A stretch of DNA of 12,805 nucleotides from an uncultured Comamonadaceae bacterium (GTDB taxonomy: Bacteria > Pseudomonadota > Gammaproteobacteria > Burkholderiales > Burkholderiaceae): assembly GCA_946482595.1 (NCBI GenBank), contig CAMLSD010000119.1:1-12805 (forward strand), read 5' to 3'. This document shows positions 1 through 7,611 of the stretch, in pieces. Every line of letters starts with the position of its first letter. Position 1 is the first letter of the stretch. A program made the position numbers and the translations under genes. Below the pieces are notes generated by a model, which worked only from the letters and a program-made list of their open reading frames with translations, made no database searches and had not been told where the DNA came from.

Positions 1-350
1 TGAGCGGCCACCCAGCGCATGAGGGCGCGGCCGGCACCCTGGCTGCGCGCCGACGCAAGCACGTACAGCTCTTTCAGCAGGCAATGCCGGCGTGTCTCGA
101 TCGCAGGGTCCACGAGTGAGTAGACCATCGAGATGGCCGCCAGGCCAACGACGCGGTGGTCACCCGCATGGGCCACGATCAGCTGATGAGGCGAGTGTGG
201 CGCGAGCAGGTTGTCGAACAGGTGCTCGCTGACGCAGTCGCGCGGGGCGATGCGACCGTCGTTGTAGTAGGCGTGCAGTTCCTGAAGCAGATCGATCAGG
301 GATTCGAGCAACGCTTGAGGGGATGCGGCAGTGGCGGCTTCGACGTGCAT
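1..350 (-). CDS. GNAT-family N-acetyltransferase, C-terminus cut by window edge
   Basis: The minus-strand frame opens with ATG at 350-348 (MHVEAATAAS) and stays open for 116 codons to base 1, so the C-terminus is missing. Near residues 93-112 it shows the acetyl-CoA-binding core of GNAT enzymes: a beta strand (KELYVLAS) followed by RSQGAGRALM, which fits the Q/R-x-x-G-x-G/A pyrophosphate loop. The preceding strand VVGLAAISMVYS fits the central GNAT sheet. Such proteins move an acetyl group from acetyl-CoA to an amine; the substrate cannot be told from sequence. No strong Shine-Dalgarno is visible before the ATG. A perfect 12-bp palindrome lies 28-39 bp upstream of the start codon. It follows the LysR gene on the same strand after a 99-bp gap, so co-transcription is possible. 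The fold assignment is good; the function is unknown. Confidence 0.82.
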   Translation of the reverse strand, partial: MHVEAATAASPQALLESLIDLLQELHAYYNDGRIAPRDCVSEHLFDNLLAPHSPHQLIVAHAGDHRVVGLAAISMVYSLVDPAIETRRHCLLKELYVLASARSQGAGRALMRWVAA

Positions 351-377
351 GAGGGTTCTGAAAGGGGAGTTGGCAGT

Positions 378-389
378 TGACACGTGTCA
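378..389. promoter_or_regulatory. 12-bp perfect palindrome TGACACGTGTCA, candidate operator
   Basis: TGACACGTGTCA is its own reverse complement. It lies in the 99-bp gap between the LysR stop and the acetyltransferase start, 28-39 bp upstream of the latter's ATG, which is a usual operator/promoter position. No regulator can be assigned. The symmetry is seen in the sequence; the role is inferred. Confidence 0.35.
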
Positions 390-449
390 TCAGACTACTC
401 GATCTGGATCGGCCTGCGCCGAGGCGCGCGCTCGAGCCACCGTCAGGCC

Positions 450-1439
450 TCAGCTCGAGCTGCCCTCGTGGGAGGCGGAGTCGGTCCAGAGTGCACCATC
501 CTCGGGGCCGAGATACCTCACGCCGCGCCAGCGGCTGTGCTGCGCCAGGCCGCGCAGGATCTCCAGTGCCACGCTGGCGACGGCATTTGCCGCACGGTTT
601 TCCGTGGCGGTGGGCAGCACGCACATCACACAGGTTCGCGTCACCGTCGGGCGGACGATCTCGACGGCGGCCAGCGTGCCGGTGGCCACTTCATGGGCGA
701 TGCCGGGCCAGGTGAGCACGGTGGGCGCCACCGCGTTGGCGGCGCCCAGCTTCAGGAGGTTGAACGAGTTGATCTCGCCCGGGGCGCATTGCAGGCTGAA
801 GCCGTGCCTCACCATCGCGCGCTCCAGTCGGGGGCGCACCCCCTCGGCGCGAGAGGGCATCAGCAGCGGCATCTCCTGCAGTTCGGCCAGGGAGACCGAC
901 TTGCGCCGGGCCAGCGGGCTCCCACGCTTCATCACAAGGTACATGCGCTCTTCCATCACCGGCGTGACCATCAGGCCGGCCAGGTTGGCCCCGTCTTCGA
1001 AGGCCAGCCCCAGCGACATGCGGCCGTTCTTGATCCACTCGAGGATGGCACCGTTCACACCTTCGTGGATCGTGAGCTGGATATGGGGGTAGCGCTGGGT
1101 CACCGTCTCCAGCAGCGCCAGACCCAGGGGGTGGATCAGGCTGAGCGGCACGCCGAAGCTGACTGAACCGGTCGGTGCGTCGGTCAGGCTCGTCACGGCC
1201 TGGCGGACGTCGTCGGCCTGGCGGAGGATCTCGTGGGCGCGGCGGTAGAAGATCTCGCCGGCGCGTGTGGGCGTGACGCCGCGTGCCGTGCGCACCAGCA
1301 GCTCGGCGCCCAGCTCGCTTTCGAGCGATGCGATCTGCTCGCTCAGTGCCGACTGCACCACGTGGATGTCGCCCGCCGCCCGCGAGAAGCTGCCCAGGTC
1401 GACGATACGCACGAAGTAGCGCAGTTGCTTCAGCTCCAT
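450..1439 (-). CDS. LysR-family transcriptional regulator, Nac-like
   Basis: This is a 329-residue LysR-type regulator. The N-terminal winged helix-turn-helix (about residues 1-62) is unmistakable: MELKQLRYFVRIVDLGSF, then SRAAGDIHVVQSALSEQI, SLESELGAELLVRT and RGVTPTRAGEIFY. It resembles Nac (nitrogen assimilation control) regulators in this part. A linker and periplasmic-binding-protein-like effector domain fill residues 90-300. The frame is open upstream to 1523, but ATG 1439 is the start because MELKQLRYF is the family N-terminus and an AAGGAG Shine-Dalgarno lies just before it. It is transcribed away from the chemoreceptor gene across a 219-bp region with two dyad symmetries, the usual arrangement for a LysR protein controlling itself and its divergent neighbour. 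The effector and true targets are unknown. Length is normal and no defect is seen. Confidence 0.95.
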   Translation of the reverse strand: MELKQLRYFVRIVDLGSFSRAAGDIHVVQSALSEQIASLESELGAELLVRTARGVTPTRAGEIFYRRAHEILRQADDVRQAVTSLTDAPTGSVSFGVPLSLIHPLGLALLETVTQRYPHIQLTIHEGVNGAILEWIKNGRMSLGLAFEDGANLAGLMVTPVMEERMYLVMKRGSPLARRKSVSLAELQEMPLLMPSRAEGVRPRLERAMVRHGFSLQCAPGEINSFNLLKLGAANAVAPTVLTWPGIAHEVATGTLAAVEIVRPTVTRTCVMCVLPTATENRAANAVASVALEILRGLAQHSRWRGVRYLGPEDGALWTDSASHEGSSS

Positions 1440-1486
1440 GGTGTGCTCCTTCTGCGGGACGGGCGGCGACAGGATCGTCAGGCGCA

Positions 1487-1499
1487 GATCGTAGCGATC
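1487..1499. promoter_or_regulatory. Dyad GATCG-TAG-CGATC upstream of the LysR gene
   Basis: A perfect 5-bp inverted repeat with a 3-nt centre lies 48-60 bp upstream of the LysR ATG. LysR proteins bind imperfect dyads at such positions for autoregulation. This one is short and lacks the exact T-N11-A spacing, so it is only a candidate. Confidence 0.25.
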
Positions 1500-1533
1500 C
1501 ACGGCGCCCGAATCCATTCGCATGGGGCTCAGT

Positions 1534-1560
1534 CATCGGCTTGACCGATGGCGCCATCGG
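1534..1560. promoter_or_regulatory. Candidate operator: three CATCGG/CCGATG half-sites including a 16-bp palindrome
   Basis: CCGATGGCGCCATCGG at 1545-1560 is a perfect 16-bp palindrome. A third half-site, CATCGG at 1534-1539, forms a second inverted repeat with CCGATG at 1545-1550 across a 5-nt spacer. The cluster is 95-121 bp upstream of the LysR ATG and 99-125 bp upstream of the chemoreceptor ATG, a suitable site for controlling either divergent gene. The symmetry is direct observation; binding by the LysR protein is inference. Confidence 0.45.
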
Positions 1561-1658
1561 AAAGAACCGCTTCTCGGGTCACTGCGTTGCACCGATAGTG
1601 CGGCCACCCCACCCAGACGTTGTTCCGTCGCCCACAAGGCGATGGCAGGAGACACCCG

Positions 1659-3293
1659 ATGACGCCCACCCTCGCATCCGGCAAGCGGCCGCTGCAACAC
1701 CGTTCACTGCTTGCGCGCTGGCCGCGCTGGCCGGATCGCGAATTGGTGGGCCTGTGGGTCGTCAGCACCCTGTCGGCCGCCGGGCTGCTGCATGTCGCGG
1801 GCCCGGGGCTCGATGGGGGCGGCGGTGCGGCGGCGGCCTGGGGCGGGTTGTTCACCACGGTGGTGTTTGCCGTGGTGCGCCGGGTTGTTGCACGTCGGCG
1901 TGACGGATCCGGTGCCGGCATGGCCGCCTTGCTGGGTCGCTTTCGCAACCGCAGTCTGGCCATGGCTGTGGATGTTGCCAAGACCGCGCATCGCATTGAA
2001 CAGGGGCTCGAGCGGTCGGAACGGCAGGAGCGGCTGGCCGAGACCGTGCTGTCGGCCGGCAGGCAATCGAGTGCGGCGCTGCTCGAGATGAGCGAGGCCG
2101 TGCAGGTGATTGCCGCAGCGTGTGGGGTCAGTGTGCAGCGCTCCAGGGCCTCGGTCGACCGGCTCGCGTCGACCCGGCAGCGTGCGGGCGCGGTGGAGCA
2201 GCAGGCGCATGAGTTCTCGGCGGCCGTCGAGGCACTGGCGCAGCAGTCGCTGCAGGTGCAGCAGGCCGTGCAGACCGTCAGCGACATTGCACGGCAGACC
2301 AACCTGCTGTCGCTCAACGCGGCGATCGAGGCGGCCCGGGCCGGCGAGTTGGGGCGCGGCTTCGGTGTGGTGGCCTCGGAAGTGCGTGCACTGTCGACCA
2401 ATGTGCAGCAGACGGCCGCATCGATCGCGAGCATCGTTGCCGACACACTTGCGTTGGCGCAGCGCACCGCCCAGGCGTCGCAGGCGGTTCGCAGCGAGGT
2501 CAGTGCCGTGCGCGATGCGATCGAGTCGGTGGCCGCCGACTGCGGTGGTGTGCTGGTCGACATGGAGTCGGTGAACGAAAGCACCTCGCGCCTGGCGGCC
2601 ACCGCCGAGCAGCTGTCTGCAGCCAACACCAGCATTCTCGAAAGCATGGTGGCCAGCCACGGCCTGAGCGTCGAGGTGAGCCGCGTGCTGAGGTCCACGC
2701 AGGACTCGTCGCAGGCGCTGTTCCTGGGGGCCGAGCAGATCCAGGAGGAACTGTCGGGCTTGCAGCTGGACGATGGGGTGCTCGAAGCCAAGGTCCGCCA
2801 GTGCAGCCAGTGGGCCGAGGGCATTGCCCGGGTGCTCGCCGGGCTGCAGGCCGAGGGACACGCCCTCTTCGATACGCAATACCAGCGGATCGCCGGCACG
2901 CGACCCGAGCAGTTCATGGTGACGTATCAGCCGGCGTTCGAGCGGGCGGTGCAGCCGCTGCTGGATGCTGCCCGAACTGAACTTGGGGCCCAGGCCTGCG
3001 CCTGCATCGCCCTGGACTGCTACACGCCCACCAACAACAGCGAATACGCCCGACCCCCTGCTGGCGATCCCGTCGTCGACACGGTGCACTGCCGCGACAA
3101 GCGCTTCATGACACAGGGCGAGCAGGGCCGTCGCAGTGCCACCCACCCGGGCCGGATGCTGCTGCAGACCTACGTCCGGGACAACGGCAAGCTGTGCTGC
3201 GAGGTGGCGGTGCCGTTTCATGTGGGCGGTCGGCGCTGGGGAGCCTTGCGGGCAGCGTTCGACCCGGCGGTGCTGATGTCTGCGTCCGTCTGA
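1659..3293 (+). CDS. Methyl-accepting chemotaxis protein with minimal periplasmic loop and C-terminal sensor-like domain
   Basis: This 544-residue protein starts at ATG 1659, with AGGAG 7 nt upstream; an in-frame ATG at 1620 lacks such a site. Two hydrophobic segments (about residues 28-48 and 56-78) form a hairpin with only a short Gly/Asp loop, so there is no periplasmic ligand domain. Residues 100-400 are helical coiled coil. The chemoreceptor tip that contacts CheA and CheW lies at about 206-246 ([21 protein letters not shown], then [15 protein letters not shown]). Residues 405-538 form a separate globular part ([48 protein letters not shown]). It resembles a Cache/PAS-like domain I recall at the C-terminus of other betaproteobacterial chemoreceptors. 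Six cysteines fall between 447 and 514. There is no CheR-tethering pentapeptide at the C-terminus. Sensing is probably cytoplasmic, possibly of redox or metabolic state. A kinase gene follows after 27 bp. Confidence 0.93.
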   Translation: MTPTLASGKRPLQHRSLLARWPRWPDRELVGLWVVSTLSAAGLLHVAGPGLDGGGGAAAAWGGLFTTVVFAVVRRVVARRRDGSGAGMAALLGRFRNRSLAMAVDVAKTAHRIEQGLERSERQERLAETVLSAGRQSSAALLEMSEAVQVIAAACGVSVQRSRASVDRLASTRQRAGAVEQQAHEFSAAVEALAQQSLQVQQAVQTVSDIARQTNLLSLNAAIEAARAGELGRGFGVVASEVRALSTNVQQTAASIASIVADTLALAQRTAQASQAVRSEVSAVRDAIESVAADCGGVLVDMESVNESTSRLAATAEQLSAANTSILESMVASHGLSVEVSRVLRSTQDSSQALFLGAEQIQEELSGLQLDDGVLEAKVRQCSQWAEGIARVLAGLQAEGHALFDTQYQRIAGTRPEQFMVTYQPAFERAVQPLLDAARTELGAQACACIALDCYTPTNNSEYARPPAGDPVVDTVHCRDKRFMTQGEQGRRSATHPGRMLLQTYVRDNGKLCCEVAVPFHVGGRRWGALRAAFDPAVLMSASV

Positions 3294-3320
3294 CGGCATC
3301 GCGGTGTCCGGAGGTCTGCC

Positions 3321-5351
3321 ATGAACGAGACTGCTGCGATCGCCTGCCCGCAAGCTGTGCCGGTGGAAACACCCCTGCCGGGGCTGCGCACGCGCCTGGC
3401 GATGTTCGAGCCCGTGCACCCAGGCGTCACGGAGGGCCAGTTGCGGGAGCTTCAGCCGGTGCTGAGCCTGGCCGCGCAGGCATGCGGCTGCGCCAGCCTG
3501 CACGTGTTCCTGACCCTCGGCGATGGCGCGTTGCTGGAGGCGCATGGTGCAGGCGCCTGCGGGGTGTGCGGTGACGGGCCGGGCGCACCGTCCGTCGGCG
3601 AAATCGATCTGGTGCGTGCCGTGTGCCTGTTCGACCCGGGAACGGTGCCCCTGCCACCGGGCACACAGGTACTGATGCTCTCGCCGAAGCTGCGGGCCGT
3701 GCTGTGGGAGCCCTGCGGGCAACCGCTTCCTGCGCAGGTCGTCGCCTGTGTGCGCGAGGCGATCCTGCGCACGGTGCAGAAACATCAGCTGCTCACACGC
3801 CTGAACGTGGAGCGGGTGCGTCTGCGTGACTTTGCCCGGGCCTCGGGCGACTGGCTCTGGGAAACCGATGAGTCCGATGTGTGCCAATGGGTGTCGCCCA
3901 ACTTCGAGGCCTGCACAGGCTACGCTGCGACCCAGGTGGTGGGCCACGCGGTGCGACCGCACCCCGAACTCGACGGGTTCGGTGATCCGGTCGGGCCGGC
4001 GCGCAACTTTGCGCAATGCCTGACGACGCGCGAGCCGATCAGTGTGGTGTGCGCGATGGGCAAGACCGAGCGTCGTCGTGTCATCTCCATCCGCGCGGTG
4101 CCGCGCTACCTGGCCAACGGTGCCTTTGCCGGTTACCGGGGCGTGTGCCGCGACGTCACCGACCGGGTACGTCTGGAGCGCGATGCACGCGAGAAGGCCG
4201 CCGCCGAACAGGCCAACCGGGCCAAGAGCGAGTTCCTGTCCAAGGTGAGCCACGAACTGAGGACACCGCTCAACGCCATCCTGGGGCTCAGTGAACTGCT
4301 GCAGGAGCGGCGGGTCGTGCCCGCCGACAGTGAAGCGGCCGGGTGGATCAAGATCATCGCCAGTTCCGGACAGTACCTGCTGGGCATGGTCAACGGGCTG
4401 CTGGAGCTCGGGCGCATCGAGCAGGGCAAGCTGAGCCTGACCATCGAGGACGTGTCGGTGCACGAGGTGGTGCGATTCGCGCTGCTGACCGTGGGGGGCG
4501 ATGGCCGGTCAGGCCTGCAGGTGCGCGAGCGGCATGTGTCGCCCGACCCGGTCGTGCGGGCCGATCGGCTCGCGCTCGAGCAGATCATCGTGAACCTGCT
4601 GACGAACGCGCAGAAGTACAACCGCCCCGGCGGGTCGATCGAGATCTGGTCGGAGGTGCGCGCGGGCCAGGTCGTCGTGGGCATCACGGATACGGGCATC
4701 GGCATCGCGCCGGAGCGCCGTGGGGACCTCTTCAAGCCCTTCCACCGGCTGGGCGCCGAACAGGCCGGTGTGCAGGGCAGTGGTCTGGGCCTGTCGATCT
4801 GCCAGTCGCTGGCCGTCGCGATGGGCGGCACGCTCGAGATCGATTCGGTCCAGGGCGTGGGCACGACCTGTTCGTTGGCGCTGCCCGCCGGCGCCCCTGC
4901 ACCGGCCAGGGATCGCCAGGTCACCGTCGTGTCCGTGTACGACCTCGAGGACATCGAGCCCCGGCGGGTGCTCTACATCGAGGACGACCCGGTGAACGCC
5001 TTGCTCGCCTCGGAAGCCATCCAGGCCATTCCGGGCTGGCAGGTGAGCGTGGCGGACTGTGCATCGCAAGGCGTGCAGTTGGCCACGACACAACGTCCCG
5101 ACATCGTGCTGATCGACATGAACCTGCCTGACGGCACCGGGTTCGAGGTGCTCGACCGCTTGCGCCAGATCGTGCCGATGCGCCAGGTGCCCTGTGTGGC
5201 GCTGTCGGCCGACTGCATGCCGCAGCAGGTGGCCGATGCACTGCGGCACGGCTTCCAGGGCTACTGGACCAAACCGATTGCCGTGGCCGAACTGCGCCGC
5301 CGGCTGATCCGCCTGTCAGGGGCCCGAGTAACGGCGCCTTGTGCCGACTGA
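3321..5351 (+). CDS. Soluble PAS hybrid histidine kinase with C-terminal receiver domain
   Basis: This is a 676-residue hybrid sensor kinase; ATG 3321 has GGAGG 6 nt upstream. Residues 1-160 are a poorly recognisable, possibly GAF-like module with several cysteines, including CGC at 55-57 and CGVC at 80-83. Residues 165-285 are a PAS domain (GDWLWETD, WVSPNFEACTGY, GYRGVCRDVT). Then come the dimerisation helix with H-box SHELRTPLNAILG (phospho-acceptor His311), N-box NLLTNAQKYN (Asn429), G1 box DTGIGIAP, F-box LFKPFHRLG and G2 box GSGLGLSIC. A receiver domain spans about 548-668, with acidic pocket EDD 554-556, phospho-acceptor Asp599 (LIDMNLPD), Ser629 and Lys651 (TKP). No transmembrane segment is seen, so it is cytoplasmic. 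There is no DNA-binding output, so phosphate or signal must pass to a partner not in this window. It lies 27 bp after the chemoreceptor gene and 34 bp before the flavoprotein gene, so it is probably co-transcribed. Its ligand is unknown. Confidence 0.95.
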   Translation: MNETAAIACPQAVPVETPLPGLRTRLAMFEPVHPGVTEGQLRELQPVLSLAAQACGCASLHVFLTLGDGALLEAHGAGACGVCGDGPGAPSVGEIDLVRAVCLFDPGTVPLPPGTQVLMLSPKLRAVLWEPCGQPLPAQVVACVREAILRTVQKHQLLTRLNVERVRLRDFARASGDWLWETDESDVCQWVSPNFEACTGYAATQVVGHAVRPHPELDGFGDPVGPARNFAQCLTTREPISVVCAMGKTERRRVISIRAVPRYLANGAFAGYRGVCRDVTDRVRLERDAREKAAAEQANRAKSEFLSKVSHELRTPLNAILGLSELLQERRVVPADSEAAGWIKIIASSGQYLLGMVNGLLELGRIEQGKLSLTIEDVSVHEVVRFALLTVGGDGRSGLQVRERHVSPDPVVRADRLALEQIIVNLLTNAQKYNRPGGSIEIWSEVRAGQVVVGITDTGIGIAPERRGDLFKPFHRLGAEQAGVQGSGLGLSICQSLAVAMGGTLEIDSVQGVGTTCSLALPAGAPAPARDRQVTVVSVYDLEDIEPRRVLYIEDDPVNALLASEAIQAIPGWQVSVADCASQGVQLATTQRPDIVLIDMNLPDGTGFEVLDRLRQIVPMRQVPCVALSADCMPQQVADALRHGFQGYWTKPIAVAELRRRLIRLSGARVTAPCAD

Positions 5352-5375
5352 ATCAGCAACACCCGTTGCCCAACT

Positions 5376-5379
5376 GGAG
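5376..5379 (+). promoter_or_regulatory. Shine-Dalgarno GGAG deciding the GTG start at 5386
   Basis: GGAG lies 6 nt before GTG 5386. The earlier in-frame GTG at 5341 overlaps the kinase's last codons and has no purine-rich site before it, so 5386 is preferred. Confidence 0.6.
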
Positions 5380-5385
5380 ACTGAA

Positions 5386-6807
5386 GTGAACCCAACCGCC
5401 ACACCGGCCAGAACGCCCGCGGCCACGCTGCGCACCAAGGCCTTGATCGACGAGTTGAGCGAGCGTTTCGGGCCGCGCCTGAGCGTGTCCGGCGCAGTCC
5501 GGGAGCAGCATGGACGCGACGAGTCGCCCTATGAGACCGCCGCGCCCGACGCCGTGGTGTTTGCCCAGTCGATCGACGATGTGGTGGAGGTGGTGCGGGC
5601 CTGCAACCGCCATCGCGTGCCGCTGATTCCCTACGGTGCCGGCTCGTCGATCGAAGGACACCTGCTCGCGGTGCACGGCGGCATCTGCCTGGATCTGGGC
5701 GGCATGAACAAGGTGCTGAGCATCGATGCGGACGACCTCACCGCCACGGTGCAGGCCGGTGTGACACGTACGCAGTTGAACGCCGAGCTGAAGTCCAGCG
5801 GGTTCTTCTTTCCGATCGACCCGGGGGCGGACGCCTCCATCGGCGGCATGGCGTCCACGCGGGCCTCGGGCACCAACGCCGTGCGCTACGGCTCCATGCG
5901 CGAGAACGTGGTGGCGCTCAAGGTCGTGACGGCCACCGGCGAGGTGATCCGTACGGCCGGGCGCGCCAGGAAGTCCTCGGCCGGGTATGACCTCACCCGC
6001 CTGTTTGTCGGCAGCGAGGGCACGCTGGGCGTGATCGTCGAGGTGACCGTGCGCCTGCATCCTCAACCGGAGGCTGTGGTGGGGGCAGTGTGTTCCTTCC
6101 CCGACGTGCGCTCGGCCGTGAACACGGTGATGCAGACCATCCAGATGGGCGTGCCGATCGCACGCGCCGAACTGGTGGACGCCCTGACCGTCAAGGCGAT
6201 CAACCTGCACAGCCACACCAACCTGAAGGAGCAGCCCATGCTGTTCCTGGAGTTCCACGGCTCGCCGTCGGCGGTGCAGGAACAGGTGGAGACGGTGCAG
6301 GCGATTGCGGGCGACCTGCAGGCCGAAGGCTTCGAATGGGCCACGCAGCCCGAGGAGCGCACCCGCCTGTGGAACGCACGCCACCTGGCATTTTTTGCGT
6401 GCCTGCAGCTCAAGCCGGGCAGCCGCGGTTTCACCACCGACGCGTGCGTGCCCATCTCGCGGCTGGCCGACTGTGTGGAACAGACCCTCGAGGACCTGCG
6501 CCAGTCCAGCCTTCCTTGCCCGCTGTTTGGTCATGTGGGTGACGGCAACTTCCACTGCGTGATCCTGGCCGATCCCACAAAACCGGAGGAGATGGCCGAA
6601 GCCGAGCGGCTGAACCAGCGCGTGATGCGACGGGCCATTGCCCTGGACGGCACCTGCACTGGCGAGCACGGCGTGGGTCTGCACAAGGTGCCGCTGCTGG
6701 CGCTGGAGTTCGGCGAAGCAGGTGTCGAGCTGATGCGGCAGGTCAAGCGTGCGCTGGACCCCCACCTGATCATGAATCCGGCCAAGGTCGTGGGGCATCT
6801 TGAATGA
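5386..6807 (+). CDS. FAD-binding D-lactate dehydrogenase-type oxidoreductase (LDHD/GlcD family)
   Basis: A 473-residue flavoprotein of the VAO/PCMH fold, close to the usual length for this family. The N-terminal FAD domain carries [14 protein letters not shown] (residues 82-95), the pyrophosphate-binding stretch [18 protein letters not shown] (145-162) and GSEGTLGVI (209-217). The C-terminal FAD-oxidase domain has GHVGDGNFH (382-390), whose histidines bind metal in related dehydrogenases, and [13 protein letters not shown] (422-434). The C-T-GEHG form resembles mitochondrial LDHD more than GlcD. The expected reaction is oxidation of D-lactate or another (R)-2-hydroxy acid to the 2-keto acid. 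No signal peptide or membrane segment is seen, so it is cytoplasmic. etfB follows after 52 bp and then etfA, which suggests electrons leave through ETF rather than cytochrome c. Glycolate or D-2-hydroxyglutarate as substrate cannot be excluded. The start is GTG 5386 (see the ribosome-binding site). Confidence 0.92.
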   Translation: MNPTATPARTPAATLRTKALIDELSERFGPRLSVSGAVREQHGRDESPYETAAPDAVVFAQSIDDVVEVVRACNRHRVPLIPYGAGSSIEGHLLAVHGGICLDLGGMNKVLSIDADDLTATVQAGVTRTQLNAELKSSGFFFPIDPGADASIGGMASTRASGTNAVRYGSMRENVVALKVVTATGEVIRTAGRARKSSAGYDLTRLFVGSEGTLGVIVEVTVRLHPQPEAVVGAVCSFPDVRSAVNTVMQTIQMGVPIARAELVDALTVKAINLHSHTNLKEQPMLFLEFHGSPSAVQEQVETVQAIAGDLQAEGFEWATQPEERTRLWNARHLAFFACLQLKPGSRGFTTDACVPISRLADCVEQTLEDLRQSSLPCPLFGHVGDGNFHCVILADPTKPEEMAEAERLNQRVMRRAIALDGTCTGEHGVGLHKVPLLALEFGEAGVELMRQVKRALDPHLIMNPAKVVGHLE

Positions 6808-6846
6808 AACATCGCAGCAGCGGGGCGCAGCGTGGCGCCCACACAC

Positions 6847-6852
6847 AAGGAG
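6847..6852 (+). promoter_or_regulatory. Strong Shine-Dalgarno AAGGAG for the etfB GTG start
   Basis: AAGGAG lies 7 nt before GTG 6860. It shows that the protein starts at (M)[11 protein letters not shown], the standard EtfB N-terminus, and not at the in-frame ATG at 6800, which lies inside the end of the flavoprotein gene. Confidence 0.8.
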
Positions 6853-6859
6853 ACAGAGC

Positions 6860-7609
6860 GTGAAGGTCGTCGTTTGCGTCAAACGCGTGGTGGATCACAA
6901 CGTGAAGGTCCGGGTGCGGCCCGATGGCTCGGGTGTCGACACGGCCGCACTCAAGATGAGCATGAATCCCTTCGACGAGATTGCCGTCGAGGAAGCGGTT
7001 CGCCTGAAGGAGCAGGGCATTGCAACGGAGGTGGTGGCTGTCTCGTGCGGGCTGGCGGCCTGCCAGGAAACCTTGCGGACGGCCCTGGCGATCGGCGCGG
7101 ACCGCGCGATCCTGGTCGAGACCGATGCCGAGCTGCAGCCACTGGCCGTCGCCAAGCTCCTTGAAGCCATCGTCCGTCAGGAACAGCCGGGACTCGTGCT
7201 GCTGGGCAAGCAGGCCATCGACGATGACTGCAACCAGACCGGCCAGATGCTGGCCGCGCGCGCCGGCATGCCGCAGGCGACCTTCGCGTCGAAAGTTGCC
7301 GTGAGCCATGGCCTGGCCACCGTCACCCGGGAGGTCGATGGCGGCCTGGAAACCCTGGCGCTGCGGCTTCCGGCCGTCATCACGGCCGACCTGAGGCTGA
7401 ACGAGCCGCGCTATGTGACCCTGCCGAACATCATGAAGGCCAAGAAGAAGCCGCTGACCACCCTGACGCCGCAGGCACTGGGGGTCGACGTGACGCCGCG
7501 GCTGCGCACGCTGCACGTGCGCGAACCCCAGGGCCGGGCGGCCGGCGTGAAGGTGAATGACGTGGCAGCGCTGGTTGCCAGGCTGAAGAACGAAGCGAAG
7601 GTGATCTGA
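6860..7609 (+). CDS. etfB: Electron transfer flavoprotein subunit beta
   Basis: This 249-residue protein matches EtfB end to end and has the normal length. It reads [82 protein letters not shown] and [22 protein letters not shown]. The last stretch is the partner-recognition loop; Leu188 matches the anchor leucine known from human ETF, which inserts into partner dehydrogenases. EtfB binds AMP and pairs with EtfA, which holds FAD. The sequence is of the Paracoccus/mitochondrial type, which carries single electrons from dehydrogenases to ETF:quinone oxidoreductase. It does not look like the electron-bifurcating type paired with lactate dehydrogenase in acetogens. It uses a GTG start with a strong ribosome-binding site, and etfA follows after only 2 bp, so the two are translationally coupled. 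Confidence 0.97.
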   Translation: MKVVVCVKRVVDHNVKVRVRPDGSGVDTAALKMSMNPFDEIAVEEAVRLKEQGIATEVVAVSCGLAACQETLRTALAIGADRAILVETDAELQPLAVAKLLEAIVRQEQPGLVLLGKQAIDDDCNQTGQMLAARAGMPQATFASKVAVSHGLATVTREVDGGLETLALRLPAVITADLRLNEPRYVTLPNIMKAKKKPLTTLTPQALGVDVTPRLRTLHVREPQGRAAGVKVNDVAALVARLKNEAKVI

Positions 7610-7611
7610 CC

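Noticed and set aside
1440..1523. 28-codon upstream extension of the LysR frame
   Set aside because: The conserved N-terminus begins at MELKQLRYF and a strong AAGGAG precedes that ATG; the extension is unlike any LysR sequence.
1572..1598. Flagellar sigma-28 promoter for the chemoreceptor gene (ACCGATAG at 1591-1598)
   Set aside because: The -10-like box fits partly, but no TAAAGTTT-like -35 box lies at the right distance. A sigma-54 reading (TG-N10-GC) lacks the essential GG.
1704..4463. 919-codon open frame on the minus strand
   Set aside because: It is the antisense shadow of the chemoreceptor and kinase genes. The translation is His/Gln/Arg-rich with no family motif, caused by high third-position GC.
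5341..5385. GTG at 5341 as start of the flavoprotein gene
   Set aside because: It overlaps the kinase stop and lacks a ribosome-binding site, whereas GTG 5386 has GGAG at proper spacing.
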